Source: an uncultured Leucobacter sp. | Lineage (GTDB): Bacteria > Actinomycetota > Actinomycetes > Actinomycetales > Microbacteriaceae | NCBI GenBank assembly: GCA_937872275.1 | Contig: CALMSE010000116.1 | Location: 1-5,279, forward strand | Direction: 5' to 3' | DNA length: 5,279 nucleotides | In this document: one piece after another, positions 1 to 5,279 of the stretch | How positions within the stretch are numbered: position 1 is the stretch's first letter | Layout of the letters: every line of letters begins with the position of its first letter | Notes under the pieces: generated by a model | What the model was told of the DNA's origin: nothing | Database searches by the model: none | The model's input: the letters and a program-made list of their open reading frames with translations, nothing else | Translations under genes and position numbers: made by a program

Positions 1-4
1 CGGA

Positions 5-985
5 TCAGCGCCCGTCCGCCGCGCCGCCGCCGGCGCGGCCGGGCCCGTCCGCGAACCGCCGCCGATAGGAGGTCGGCGAGGTGGCGTAGTGCGCGGCGAA
101 GTTCTGCCGGAAGGTCACCGCGCTCGCGAAGCCGCAGACGGCGGCGATGCGGGCGATGCTCCAGTCGGTGGACTCCAGCAGCCCGCGGGCCTCGTCGAGC
201 CGCCTCGCGAGGATCCACCGGGCCGGGGTCGACCCGGTCGTCTCACGGAAGCGTCGCGTGAAGTTGCGCGGGCTCATCCGCGCGCGCCCGGCGAGCTCCT
301 CGACGGAGAGTCGGCGGTCGAGGTTGGCGAGCGCCCAGTCGATGACCCCGCCGAGCGGGGTGTCGCCGTAGCTCGCGAGCGGCCGCCGGATGTACTGCGC
401 CTGGCTCCCCTCCCGGTGCGGGGCGACCACGATGTGCCGTGCGATGGCGGCCGCCGCGGCGGTGCCGAGCCGCTCGCGCACCAGGTGGAGGCAGGCGTCG
501 AGCGCCGAGGCGGTCCCGGCGGAGGTGAGGACGTCGCCGTGATCCTGGTAGAGCGCGTCGGAGCGCACCTCGACCGCCGGGTACCGCGCGGCGAGCGCCG
601 CCGCCGCGGCCCAGTGGGTGGCCGCGACCCGGCCGTCGAGCAGGCCGCTCCCGGCGAGGGGGAAGGCGCCGAGGCAGAAGCCCGCGCACGCCGCGCCCGC
701 CGCGTGCGCCGAGCGGATCACCTCGACCAGCTCGGGCTCGGGGGGCCGGAAGTCCTCGGTCCACGACGGCAGCACGAGCAGGTCGGCGGAGACGGCGAGC
801 TCGGGGCCGTGCACCTCGCTCAGACCGAAGCCCTCGGCCGAGCGAACGGGCCTGCCGTCGAGGGTCCACAGCGCGGTCGACCACCCCTCGGCCAGCCCCT
901 GGCGGGTGACCTCGCCGAACACGAGCAGCGGCGCGGCGAGGTGGAAGGTGGAGATGCCCTCGAAGGCGTGGATCGCGATCCGCAC
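5..985 (-). CDS. GlxA family transcriptional regulator (DJ-1/PfpI-like domain + AraC-type HTH)
   Basis: A cytoplasmic DNA-binding regulator of 326 aa, close to the usual GlxA-family length of about 310-340. Residues 1-170 form a DJ-1/PfpI-like (class I glutamine amidotransferase-like) domain. It has the nucleophile-elbow segment FCLGAFPLA with Cys104, followed by the family hallmark GLLDGRVAATHW (114-125). Residues about 222-310 are an AraC-type DNA-binding domain with two helix-turn-helices: LSVEELAGRARMSPRNFTRRF (226-246) and the second around IARIAAVCGF (278-287), ending with the typical TSPTSYRRRF. The start is GTG at 985-983, because an in-frame TGA lies five codons upstream; a weak AGGA sits 4 nt before it. 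The short Gly/Ala-rich tail after residue 312 is unstructured-looking. It is divergent from the cysteine hydrolase at 1105, which it probably controls (inference from arrangement). The ligand is unknown; in this family the amidase-like domain is thought to sense a small molecule rather than catalyse. Confidence 0.93.
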   Translation of the reverse strand: MRIAIHAFEGISTFHLAAPLLVFGEVTRQGLAEGWSTALWTLDGRPVRSAEGFGLSEVHGPELAVSADLLVLPSWTEDFRPPEPELVEVIRSAHAAGAACAGFCLGAFPLAGSGLLDGRVAATHWAAAAALAARYPAVEVRSDALYQDHGDVLTSAGTASALDACLHLVRERLGTAAAAAIARHIVVAPHREGSQAQYIRRPLASYGDTPLGGVIDWALANLDRRLSVEELAGRARMSPRNFTRRFRETTGSTPARWILARRLDEARGLLESTDWSIARIAAVCGFASAVTFRQNFAAHYATSPTSYRRRFADGPGRAGGGAADGR

Positions 986-1056
986 GTTGTCCTGATTTCA
1001 TCGAATATGTTCTTCTGTGCCACTCACCCTACTCCGGGATGTTCGCCGAGGATGAG

Positions 1057-1071
1057 GGGAGGGCGCCTCCC
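1057..1071. repeat. Perfect inverted repeat in the hydrolase leader
   Basis: GGGAGG-GCG-CCTCCC: perfect 6-bp arms with a 3-nt spacer. It lies 34 bp before the hydrolase ATG and 21 bp upstream of its Shine-Dalgarno. It could be an operator half-site pair or a small GC-rich hairpin in the mRNA leader. Short GC palindromes also arise by chance in DNA of this composition, so the function is open. Confidence 0.4.
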
Positions 1072-1091
1072 GGCGCGGCTCTCGGATGCAC

Positions 1092-1097
1092 AGGAGG
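1092..1097 (+). promoter_or_regulatory. Strong ribosome binding site of the cysteine hydrolase
   Basis: AGGAGG is a perfect Shine-Dalgarno core, 7 nt ahead of the ATG at 1105. It fixes the start at 1105 rather than at the upstream in-frame ATG at 1039, whose extra 22 codons would encode non-conserved sequence and run through this site. Confidence 0.9.
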
Positions 1098-1104
1098 TTC
1101 GGCA

Positions 1105-1737
1105 ATGACCACACCACGACGCGCGCTCGTCGTCATCGATGCTCAGCGGGAGTACTTCCAGGGGCCGCTGACCGTTCGGCATCCGCCGCGCGAGGAGTCG
1201 CTCGCGAACATCCTCGCCGCGCTGGAGGCCGCCGAGCGGCAGGGGATCCCCTCGGTGCTCGTGCAGCACGAGTTCCCCGAGGGCGCTCCCGTCTTCGCAG
1301 CGGGCTCGGAGGGGCAGCGGCTCCAGGCCGACGTCGAGCGGTGGGCGGACCGCGCCTCCATGTCGGCGGTCAAGAGCCTCGCGAGCGTCTTCACCGCGGA
1401 GGGGCTGCTCGAGCGGCTGCGAGAGCAGGAGGTCGACACGGTGACCCTGGTCGGATACATGACGAACAACTGCCTGATCGGGAGCGCGGCCGCGGCGGAA
1501 CCGCTCGGGCTCGCGGTCGAGGTGCTGTCGGATGCGACCGGCGCGATCCACCTCGCGAACGAGGCCGGCTCGGCGTCGGCCCGGCAGATCCACGAGACGC
1601 TGATGGTGCTGCTGCACTCGAACTGGGCCGCGGTGGCGGACACCGGATCGTGGCTCGAGGCGGTGGCCGACGGGCGCCCCCTCGTGCGCAGCGATCTCGG
1701 CACCTCCGCGGTGCAGGGGGCGGCCGTCTTCGCCTGA
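1105..1737 (+). CDS. Cysteine hydrolase, isochorismatase superfamily
   Basis: A soluble 210-aa hydrolase of the isochorismatase-like alpha/beta fold, of typical length. The expected Asp-Lys-Cys catalytic triad is complete. Asp12 lies in ALVVIDAQREYF at the end of strand 1, Lys90 in SAVKSLASVF, and the nucleophile Cys123 in LVGYMTNNC. The last is followed by the usual GLAVEVLSDAT (135-145) strand-turn. The superfamily hydrolyses amide, C-N or vinyl-ether bonds (nicotinamide, N-carbamoyl compounds, isochorismate), and the exact substrate cannot be read from sequence. The GYMTNNC motif with a downstream IHETLMVLLHS segment recalls unassigned cysteine hydrolases that often sit next to GlxA/AraC-type regulators, as here. 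No signal peptide or membrane segment is visible. It appears monocistronic, ending in a hairpin-rich gap against the convergent paa operon. The family call is firm; isochorismatase or nicotinamidase activity should not be assumed. Confidence 0.93.
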   Translation: MTTPRRALVVIDAQREYFQGPLTVRHPPREESLANILAALEAAERQGIPSVLVQHEFPEGAPVFAAGSEGQRLQADVERWADRASMSAVKSLASVFTAEGLLERLREQEVDTVTLVGYMTNNCLIGSAAAAEPLGLAVEVLSDATGAIHLANEAGSASARQIHETLMVLLHSNWAAVADTGSWLEAVADGRPLVRSDLGTSAVQGAAVFA

Positions 1738-1742
1738 GCAGG

Positions 1743-1784
1743 CGAGCGGATCGGCCGAGCGGCTCGTCCGATCCGCTCGGCCGA
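1743..1784. terminator. Bidirectional hairpin terminator between convergent genes (two alternative stems)
   Basis: The 55-bp gap between the two converging stop codons is nearly all inverted repeat. Stem A pairs 1743-1754 with 1768-1779 (12 bp, perfect). Its 13-nt loop can form a further 4-bp CGAG/CTCG hairpin at 1756-1766. Stem B pairs 1751-1762 with 1773-1784 (12 bp, perfect, 10-nt loop). The two stems share bases and exclude one another. Neither is followed by a T-run on either strand, as is common for GC-rich actinobacterial terminators. Position immediately after both stop codons (5 nt from the hydrolase stop, 8 nt from the PaaZ stop) supports transcription termination or 3'-end stabilisation for both transcripts. 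Confidence 0.75.
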
Positions 1785-1792
1785 AGGCGCGC

Positions 1793-3832
1793 TCAGCCCA
1801 CGGGCGCCTTCGACACGAGCGTCAGCACGTCGTAGGTGGCGACGGTCTCGTCGTTCTGGTTCGTGAGCACCGCGTCCCAGTGCACCTCGCCGTACTCGTC
1901 CGTCTCGCGCGGGATGATCTGCTTCGCGGTCAGCGCCACGCGCACCCGGTCGCCGGGGGAGACCGGCGTCACGAAGCGCAGGTTCTCGAGGCCGTAGTTC
2001 GCGAGCACCGGCCCCACGTCGGGCCATACGAAGAGGCCCGCGGCGAAGGAGAGCAGCAGGTAGCCGTGCGCGACGCGCCCCGGGAAGAAGGGGTTGGCCG
2101 CGGCGGCCTCCTCGTTCGTGTGCGCGTAGAAGGTGTCGCCCGTGAACTCCGCGAAGTGCGAGATGTCGTCGAGGGTGACCTCGCGCTCCGCCGATACGAC
2201 GCGGTCGCCGATGCGCAGCTCCTGCAGCGACTTCTGGAAGGGGTGCACGTCGTCGCGCGTGGGCGCGCCGGTGTGCCAGACGCCCGTGATCGCGGTCAGC
2301 ATCTCGGGGCTCCCCTGCACGGCGGTGCGCTGCATGTAGTGGAACACGCTGCGCACGCCGCCGAGCTCCTCGCCGCCGCCCGCGCGGCCGGGGCCGCCGT
2401 GCACCAGCATGGGCAGGGGCGAGCCGTGCCCCGTCGAGCTGCGCGCGTTGTCGCGGTTCAGCACGAGGATGCGGCCGTTCGCCGAGGCGACGCGCACGGT
2501 GAGCTGCGAGACGAAGGCGGGATCGGCCGAGGCGACGCTGGTCACGAGCGATCCGCCGCCGCGGATCACGAGCTCGGCCGCCTGCTCGGGCGTCTCGTAG
2601 GCGACGACCGAGCTGACGGGACCGAAGGCCTCGGTGTCGTGCACGCGCTCGGCGTTCGCGTCGGCGAAGCGCAGCAGGATCGGCTGCAGGAACGCGCCGG
2701 CCCCGTCGGCCCCGCCGGAGTCCTGGCCCGCGCCGAGCACGATCTCGCCCCCGTCGGCCGTGAGCTTCTCGACCTGGCGCAGCACCTCGTCGCGCTGCTC
2801 GGCCGAGGCGAGCGCGCCCATCGTGACGCCCTCGTCGCGCGGGTCGCCGACGACGACCTTCTCCTCGATGCGCGCGCGTACGGCGGCGACCACGTCGTCG
2901 GCGGAGGCCGCAGGCACGATGGCGCGGCGGATCGACGTGCACTTCTGCCCGGCCTTCGTCGTCATCTCGTTCACGAGCTGGCGCACATAGGCGTCGAACT
3001 CGGGGGTGCCGGCGACCGCGTCGGGGCCGAGCACCGAGGCGTTGATCGAGTCGGTCTCGGCGTTGAACAGCACGCCGCCGGTCTGCACGGCCTCGTGGCG
3101 GCGCAGGGCCTCGGCGGTCGAGGCCGAGCCGGTGAAGGAGACGACGTCGCCGAGCTTCGCGTGATCGAAGACGTCGCGGATCGAGCCCGAGACGAGCTGC
3201 ACCGAGCCCTCGGGCAGCAGGCCCGACTCGACCATGATCCGCACCATGTGCTCGGCGAGGTACGCGCCCGGCGTGGCCGGCTTGATGACCGAGGGCATGC
3301 CCGCGAGGAAGGCCGGGGCCAGCTTCTCGAGCGAGCCCCAGACCGGGAAGTTGAAGGCGTTGATCTGCACCGCGACGCCGGGCAGCGTGGTGCGGATGTG
3401 GCGGCCGAGGAAGGAGCCGTCCTTCGACAGCACCTCGAGCGGGCCGTCGAGTTGCACGCGGGCGTTCGGCAGCTCGCGGCGGCCCTTGCCCGAGTAGGTG
3501 AAGAGCACGCCGATGCCGCCGTCGATGTCGACCCACGAGTCGGTCTTCGTGGCACCGGTGCGGTACGACAGCTCGTAGAGCTCCTCCTTGCGCTCGGTCA
3601 GCGCGAGGGCGAGCTGCTTCAGCAGCACGGCGCGCTGGTGGAAGGTGAGGGCGCCGAGGCTCTGCTGGCCGACCGTGCGGGCGTAGTCGAGGGCGGCGGC
3701 GAGGTCGAGGCCCTCGCTCGAGACCCGGGCGACGGGCTCGCCGGTCGAGGCGTCGAGCACCTCGACGCCCGCGACGCTCTCGGCGGGCTCCCACCAGGCG
3801 CCCTGGACATAGCTCTGCAGCATTCGCGTCAT
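1793..3832 (-). CDS. paaZ: PaaZ: oxepin-CoA hydrolase / 3-oxo-5,6-didehydrosuberyl-CoA semialdehyde dehydrogenase
   Basis: A bifunctional phenylacetate-pathway enzyme of 679 aa (Escherichia coli PaaZ is about 681). Residues about 1-520 are an aldehyde dehydrogenase domain. It shows [10 protein letters not shown] (157-166), the FTGSAST cofactor-binding turn (233-239), general-base Glu259 in FNAETDSIN and catalytic Cys298 in [11 protein letters not shown]. The PaaZ-specific stretches STGHGSPLP and [12 protein letters not shown] are also present. Residues about 525-679 are a MaoC-like hydratase domain with the Asp/His dyad in TGDTFYAH (Asp566, His571) and GRVAHGY behind it. The hydratase opens the oxepin-CoA ring and the dehydrogenase oxidises the reactive semialdehyde with NADP+; both active sites look intact. 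The start is the ATG at 3832, with AAGGGA (3843-3838) 5 nt upstream overlapping the paaH stop; Met4 is a possible alternative. It is the last gene of the operon, 9 bp after paaH. Confidence 0.97.
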   Translation of the reverse strand: MTRMLQSYVQGAWWEPAESVAGVEVLDASTGEPVARVSSEGLDLAAALDYARTVGQQSLGALTFHQRAVLLKQLALALTERKEELYELSYRTGATKTDSWVDIDGGIGVLFTYSGKGRRELPNARVQLDGPLEVLSKDGSFLGRHIRTTLPGVAVQINAFNFPVWGSLEKLAPAFLAGMPSVIKPATPGAYLAEHMVRIMVESGLLPEGSVQLVSGSIRDVFDHAKLGDVVSFTGSASTAEALRRHEAVQTGGVLFNAETDSINASVLGPDAVAGTPEFDAYVRQLVNEMTTKAGQKCTSIRRAIVPAASADDVVAAVRARIEEKVVVGDPRDEGVTMGALASAEQRDEVLRQVEKLTADGGEIVLGAGQDSGGADGAGAFLQPILLRFADANAERVHDTEAFGPVSSVVAYETPEQAAELVIRGGGSLVTSVASADPAFVSQLTVRVASANGRILVLNRDNARSSTGHGSPLPMLVHGGPGRAGGGEELGGVRSVFHYMQRTAVQGSPEMLTAITGVWHTGAPTRDDVHPFQKSLQELRIGDRVVSAEREVTLDDISHFAEFTGDTFYAHTNEEAAAANPFFPGRVAHGYLLLSFAAGLFVWPDVGPVLANYGLENLRFVTPVSPGDRVRVALTAKQIIPRETDEYGEVHWDAVLTNQNDETVATYDVLTLVSKAPVG

Positions 3833-3841
3833 GAGATTCCC

Positions 3842-4717
3842 TTACTTCCCTGTCCAGTCGTAGAAGCCCTGGCCGCTCTTGCGGCCGAGCCTGCCCTCCG
3901 CCACCATGTCGCGCAGCAGTTGCGGCGGTGCGAAGCGCGGCCCGAGGTCGCGCTCCAGCTGCTCGGCGATGCCGAGGCGCACGTCGAGGCCGACGATGTC
4001 GGTGGTCTTCAGCGGCCCGGTGGGGTGCTTGTAGCCCAGCTCCATCGCGAGGTCGATGTCGGCGGGCGTAGCGACGCCCTCCTCGACCATGCGGATCGCC
4101 TCGAGGGCGATCGCGACGCCCAGACGGCTCGAGGCGAAGCCGGGCGAGTCCTTGACGGTGATGGGGGTCTTGCCGAGGGCGCGCACCCAACTCCGCGCGA
4201 TCTCGGGCAGCGCAGGGTCGGTCTGCTCCTGCACGACGATCTCGATGAGGGTCGACGCGGGCACCGGGTTGAAGAAGTGCAGCCCGATGAATTGGCCCGG
4301 CCGGTCGAGGGCCGCCGCGATCTGCTCGAGCGGGATCGACGAGGTGTTCGAGGCGATGATCGCATCGCCCGGCAGTTGGCGCTCGATCTCGCCGAGTGCC
4401 TCGATCTTCAGGTCGAGGATCTCGGGCACCGCCTCGACCACGAGCCGGCAGGCCCCGAAGGCGCCCGCGTCGGTCGCGACCGTGAGGGACTGCTTCAGCA
4501 TCGCGGCGTTGCCGTCGAAGCCGCGCGCGATCGAGGCGTCGATCGACGCCTCGATGCGCTCGCGCGCGGCCTCCGCCATCGCGACATCGCGCTCGACGAC
4601 CACCACGTAGGCGCCTGCGAGCAGAAAGGCATGGGCGATCCCGCCGCCCATGCGCCCGCCGCCGAGCACGCCGACGCGCGACGGGACGGTGTCCGAGGGG
4701 GTCCTGGTGCCGGTCAT
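3842..4717 (-). CDS. paaH: 3-hydroxyacyl-CoA dehydrogenase, PaaH type
   Basis: A 291-aa NAD+-dependent dehydrogenase that in the paa pathway oxidises 3-hydroxyadipyl-CoA to 3-oxoadipyl-CoA. The N-terminal Rossmann domain (about 14-190) begins with the dinucleotide motif VGVLGGGRMGGGIA (15-28). It contains VVEAVPE (93-99) and SNTSS (123-127), with Ser126 at the substrate-contact position, and the catalytic pair His147 (GLHFFNP) and Glu159. The C-terminal dimerisation/substrate domain (about 191-291) has DSPGF, EAIRMVEEG and the closing GRKSGQGFYDW. The usual active-site Asn of the PGFxxNR motif is replaced by Ser197 (PGFASSR). Length and paa context separate it from the longer FadB multienzymes, although a general short-chain 3-hydroxybutyryl-CoA dehydrogenase is the alternative reading. 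The ATG start overlaps the upstream hydratase stop (ATGA), with a GGAAGAAGG Shine-Dalgarno 4 nt before it, so translation is probably coupled. A 26-bp palindrome lies within the gene at 4530-4555. Confidence 0.92.
   Translation of the reverse strand: MTGTRTPSDTVPSRVGVLGGGRMGGGIAHAFLLAGAYVVVVERDVAMAEAARERIEASIDASIARGFDGNAAMLKQSLTVATDAGAFGACRLVVEAVPEILDLKIEALGEIERQLPGDAIIASNTSSIPLEQIAAALDRPGQFIGLHFFNPVPASTLIEIVVQEQTDPALPEIARSWVRALGKTPITVKDSPGFASSRLGVAIALEAIRMVEEGVATPADIDLAMELGYKHPTGPLKTTDIVGLDVRLGIAEQLERDLGPRFAPPQLLRDMVAEGRLGRKSGQGFYDWTGK
4520..4570. repeat. Perfect 26-bp palindrome with outer arms inside paaH
   Basis: Positions 4530-4555 read identically on both strands, centred on GATC at 4541-4544. 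Flanking arms at 4520-4529 and 4561-4570 (GCCGCGCGCG / CGCGCGCGGC) are also exactly complementary, offset by a 5-nt bulge at 4556-4560. On the coding strand the core spans the Ile-Glu-Ala-Ser-Ile-Asp-Ala-Ser-Ile stretch (residues 55-63), a short internal peptide repeat that explains part of the symmetry. Confidence 0.7.
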
Positions 4718-5279
4718 TTCGCCTTCTTCCGCTCGAGGAACTCGGTCATGCGGCGCATCTTCTCCGGGCTTTCGAAGAGGATCGCCTGCTCGGCCAGGTC
4801 GATGGCCGGATGCGCGTCGCGCGGCGCCTGCAGCACCCGCTTGGACGCCTGGGTGGCGGCCGGGTCGAGGCTCGCGATGCGCGAGGCGATCTTCTCCGCG
4901 CGCGCGAGGGCGGCCTCCGCGTCCGCCTCCAGGTGGGTGACGAGCCCGGCCCGCAGCGCCTCCTCGGCGTCCAGCACGCGCCCGGCGAGCAGGATCTCGG
5001 CGGCCAGCGGCTCGCCGACGAGCTCCCGCAGGCGCCAGGTCGCGCCGGCCGCGGCGATGATGCCGAGCCCCGTCTCGGGGTTGCCGATCTTGAGCGTCGG
5101 CGTGCCGACGCGGATGTCGGCGGCGTAGGCGAGCTCCGCGCCGCCGCCGAGCGCGTAGCCGTCGAGCACGGCGACCACGGGCATGGGCAGGGCGCCCAAG
5201 CGCTGGAAGGCCCGCGTGTTGATGCCCGCGCGGGCGTCCGCCGCGCGCCGCTCGCGCAGCTGCGCGATGTCCGCGCCCG
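4714..5279 (-). CDS. Enoyl-CoA hydratase/isomerase, PaaF-like (5' end outside window)
   Basis: A crotonase-fold enzyme, present here as the C-terminal 187 aa; the reading frame is open to the right edge. About 70 N-terminal residues are missing compared with the usual 255-265, so the start is not in the window. The visible part opens with GADI, the oxyanion-hole segment, and continues with DGYALGGGAELAYAADIRV, whose Gly-rich turn gives the second oxyanion-hole contact. Both crotonase catalytic glutamates are present: GGGAEL (codon 5136-5134) and GNPETGLGI (codon 5076-5074). Having both favours a true hydratase (PaaF role, 2,3-didehydroadipyl-CoA to 3-hydroxyadipyl-CoA) over PaaG, the ring epoxide isomerase, which lacks them. 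The second motif continues as IIAAAGATWRL instead of the common IIPGAGGTQRL. It ends in a Lys-rich tail and its stop overlaps the paaH start by 4 bp, giving one operon. No symbol is assigned because the N-terminus is unseen. Confidence 0.88.
   Translation of the reverse strand, partial: GADIAQLRERRAADARAGINTRAFQRLGALPMPVVAVLDGYALGGGAELAYAADIRVGTPTLKIGNPETGLGIIAAAGATWRLRELVGEPLAAEILLAGRVLDAEEALRAGLVTHLEADAEAALARAEKIASRIASLDPAATQASKRVLQAPRDAHPAIDLAEQAILFESPEKMRRMTEFLERKKAK

Larger units (their letters stand above)
986..1104. promoter_or_regulatory. Divergent intergenic region between regulator and hydrolase
   Basis: This 119-bp gap must hold promoters for both flanking genes. A relatively AT-rich island at about 995-1018 stands out from the GC-rich surroundings and is the likeliest promoter core. 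It carries short TTC/GAA inverted motifs (TTC-ATC-GAA at 997-1005; GAA-TATG-TTC at 1003-1012) that could belong to an operator. No pair of -35 and -10 boxes with correct spacing is convincing on either strand. The right half holds an inverted repeat (1057-1071) and the hydrolase ribosome binding site, both listed separately. Confidence 0.45.

Noticed and set aside
997..1012. TTC/GAA short inverted motifs as a defined operator for the GlxA-type regulator.
   Set aside because: The arms are only 3 bp and such motifs occur often by chance; they are kept only as a remark on the intergenic region.
1039..1104. An upstream ATG at 1039 as the hydrolase start.
   Set aside because: It has no ribosome binding site at a proper distance, adds 22 non-conserved residues, and would place the perfect AGGAGG inside the coding region.
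89..1108. A 339-codon plus-strand open frame antisense to the GlxA-type regulator.
   Set aside because: The opposite strand encodes a protein with clear DJ-1/PfpI and AraC domains; this frame has low-complexity Arg/Gly/Glu sequence without motifs.
1143..4190. A 1015-codon open frame on the minus strand, overlapping paaH, paaZ and the hydrolase in other frames.
   Set aside because: It is extremely Arg/Ala-rich, crosses gene boundaries and the terminator, and lies out of frame with established proteins; it is a composition artefact.
1880..5128. A very long open frame of 1082 codons on the plus strand, opposite the paa genes.
   Set aside because: It is antisense to three clearly conserved enzymes. 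Its translation is rich in Arg, Ala, Gly, His and Val with no recognisable domain. Such open frames are expected opposite GC-rich genes because stop codons are rare there.
5197..5199. A TTG start for the enoyl-CoA hydratase at 5199.
   Set aside because: The frame stays open to the window edge, and the upstream codons encode the conserved GADI oxyanion-hole segment, so TTG here is an internal Leu codon.

Overview
The window is very GC-rich, with strong G/C bias at third codon positions. It carries three genes of the aerobic phenylacetate (paa) catabolic pathway in a form that looks actinobacterial, most likely Micrococcales/Microbacteriaceae-like. The taxonomic guess rests on base composition and protein flavour only; no rRNA or other marker is present.

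Layout. Positions 5-985 (minus) encode a GlxA-type regulator: a DJ-1/PfpI-like domain followed by an AraC-type DNA-binding domain. It is divergently arranged, across a 119-bp gap (986-1104), with a cysteine hydrolase of the isochorismatase superfamily at 1105-1737 (plus). A 55-bp gap (1738-1792), almost entirely inverted repeat, separates the hydrolase from a convergent operon on the minus strand. In transcription order that operon is an enoyl-CoA hydratase (4714 to beyond the right edge, 5' end missing), a 3-hydroxyacyl-CoA dehydrogenase of PaaH type (3842-4717) and the bifunctional PaaZ (1793-3832). The first two genes overlap by 4 bp (ATGA) and the last two are 9 bp apart, so the three are almost certainly co-transcribed and PaaZ is the last gene of its transcript.

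How they work together. In the known paa pathway, PaaZ hydrolytically opens the oxepin-CoA ring with its hydratase domain. Its aldehyde dehydrogenase domain then oxidises the resulting semialdehyde to 3-oxo-5,6-didehydrosuberyl-CoA. After thiolysis, PaaF-type hydratase and PaaH dehydrogenase carry out the beta-oxidation-like steps that end in acetyl-CoA and succinyl-CoA. The ring-activating and ring-epoxidising genes (paaK, paaABCDE), the thiolase and the operon promoter must lie outside this window if present. The regulator/hydrolase pair on the left is a common independent two-gene arrangement, and nothing in the sequence ties it to phenylacetate.

The window looks like ordinary catabolic chromosome. 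No mobile element, tRNA, rRNA or CRISPR array was seen, and I found no clearly new system. The points most worth a second look are two mutually exclusive 12-bp hairpins in the convergent gap, a perfect 26-bp palindrome inside paaH, and a Ser at the position of a conserved active-site Asn in PaaH.
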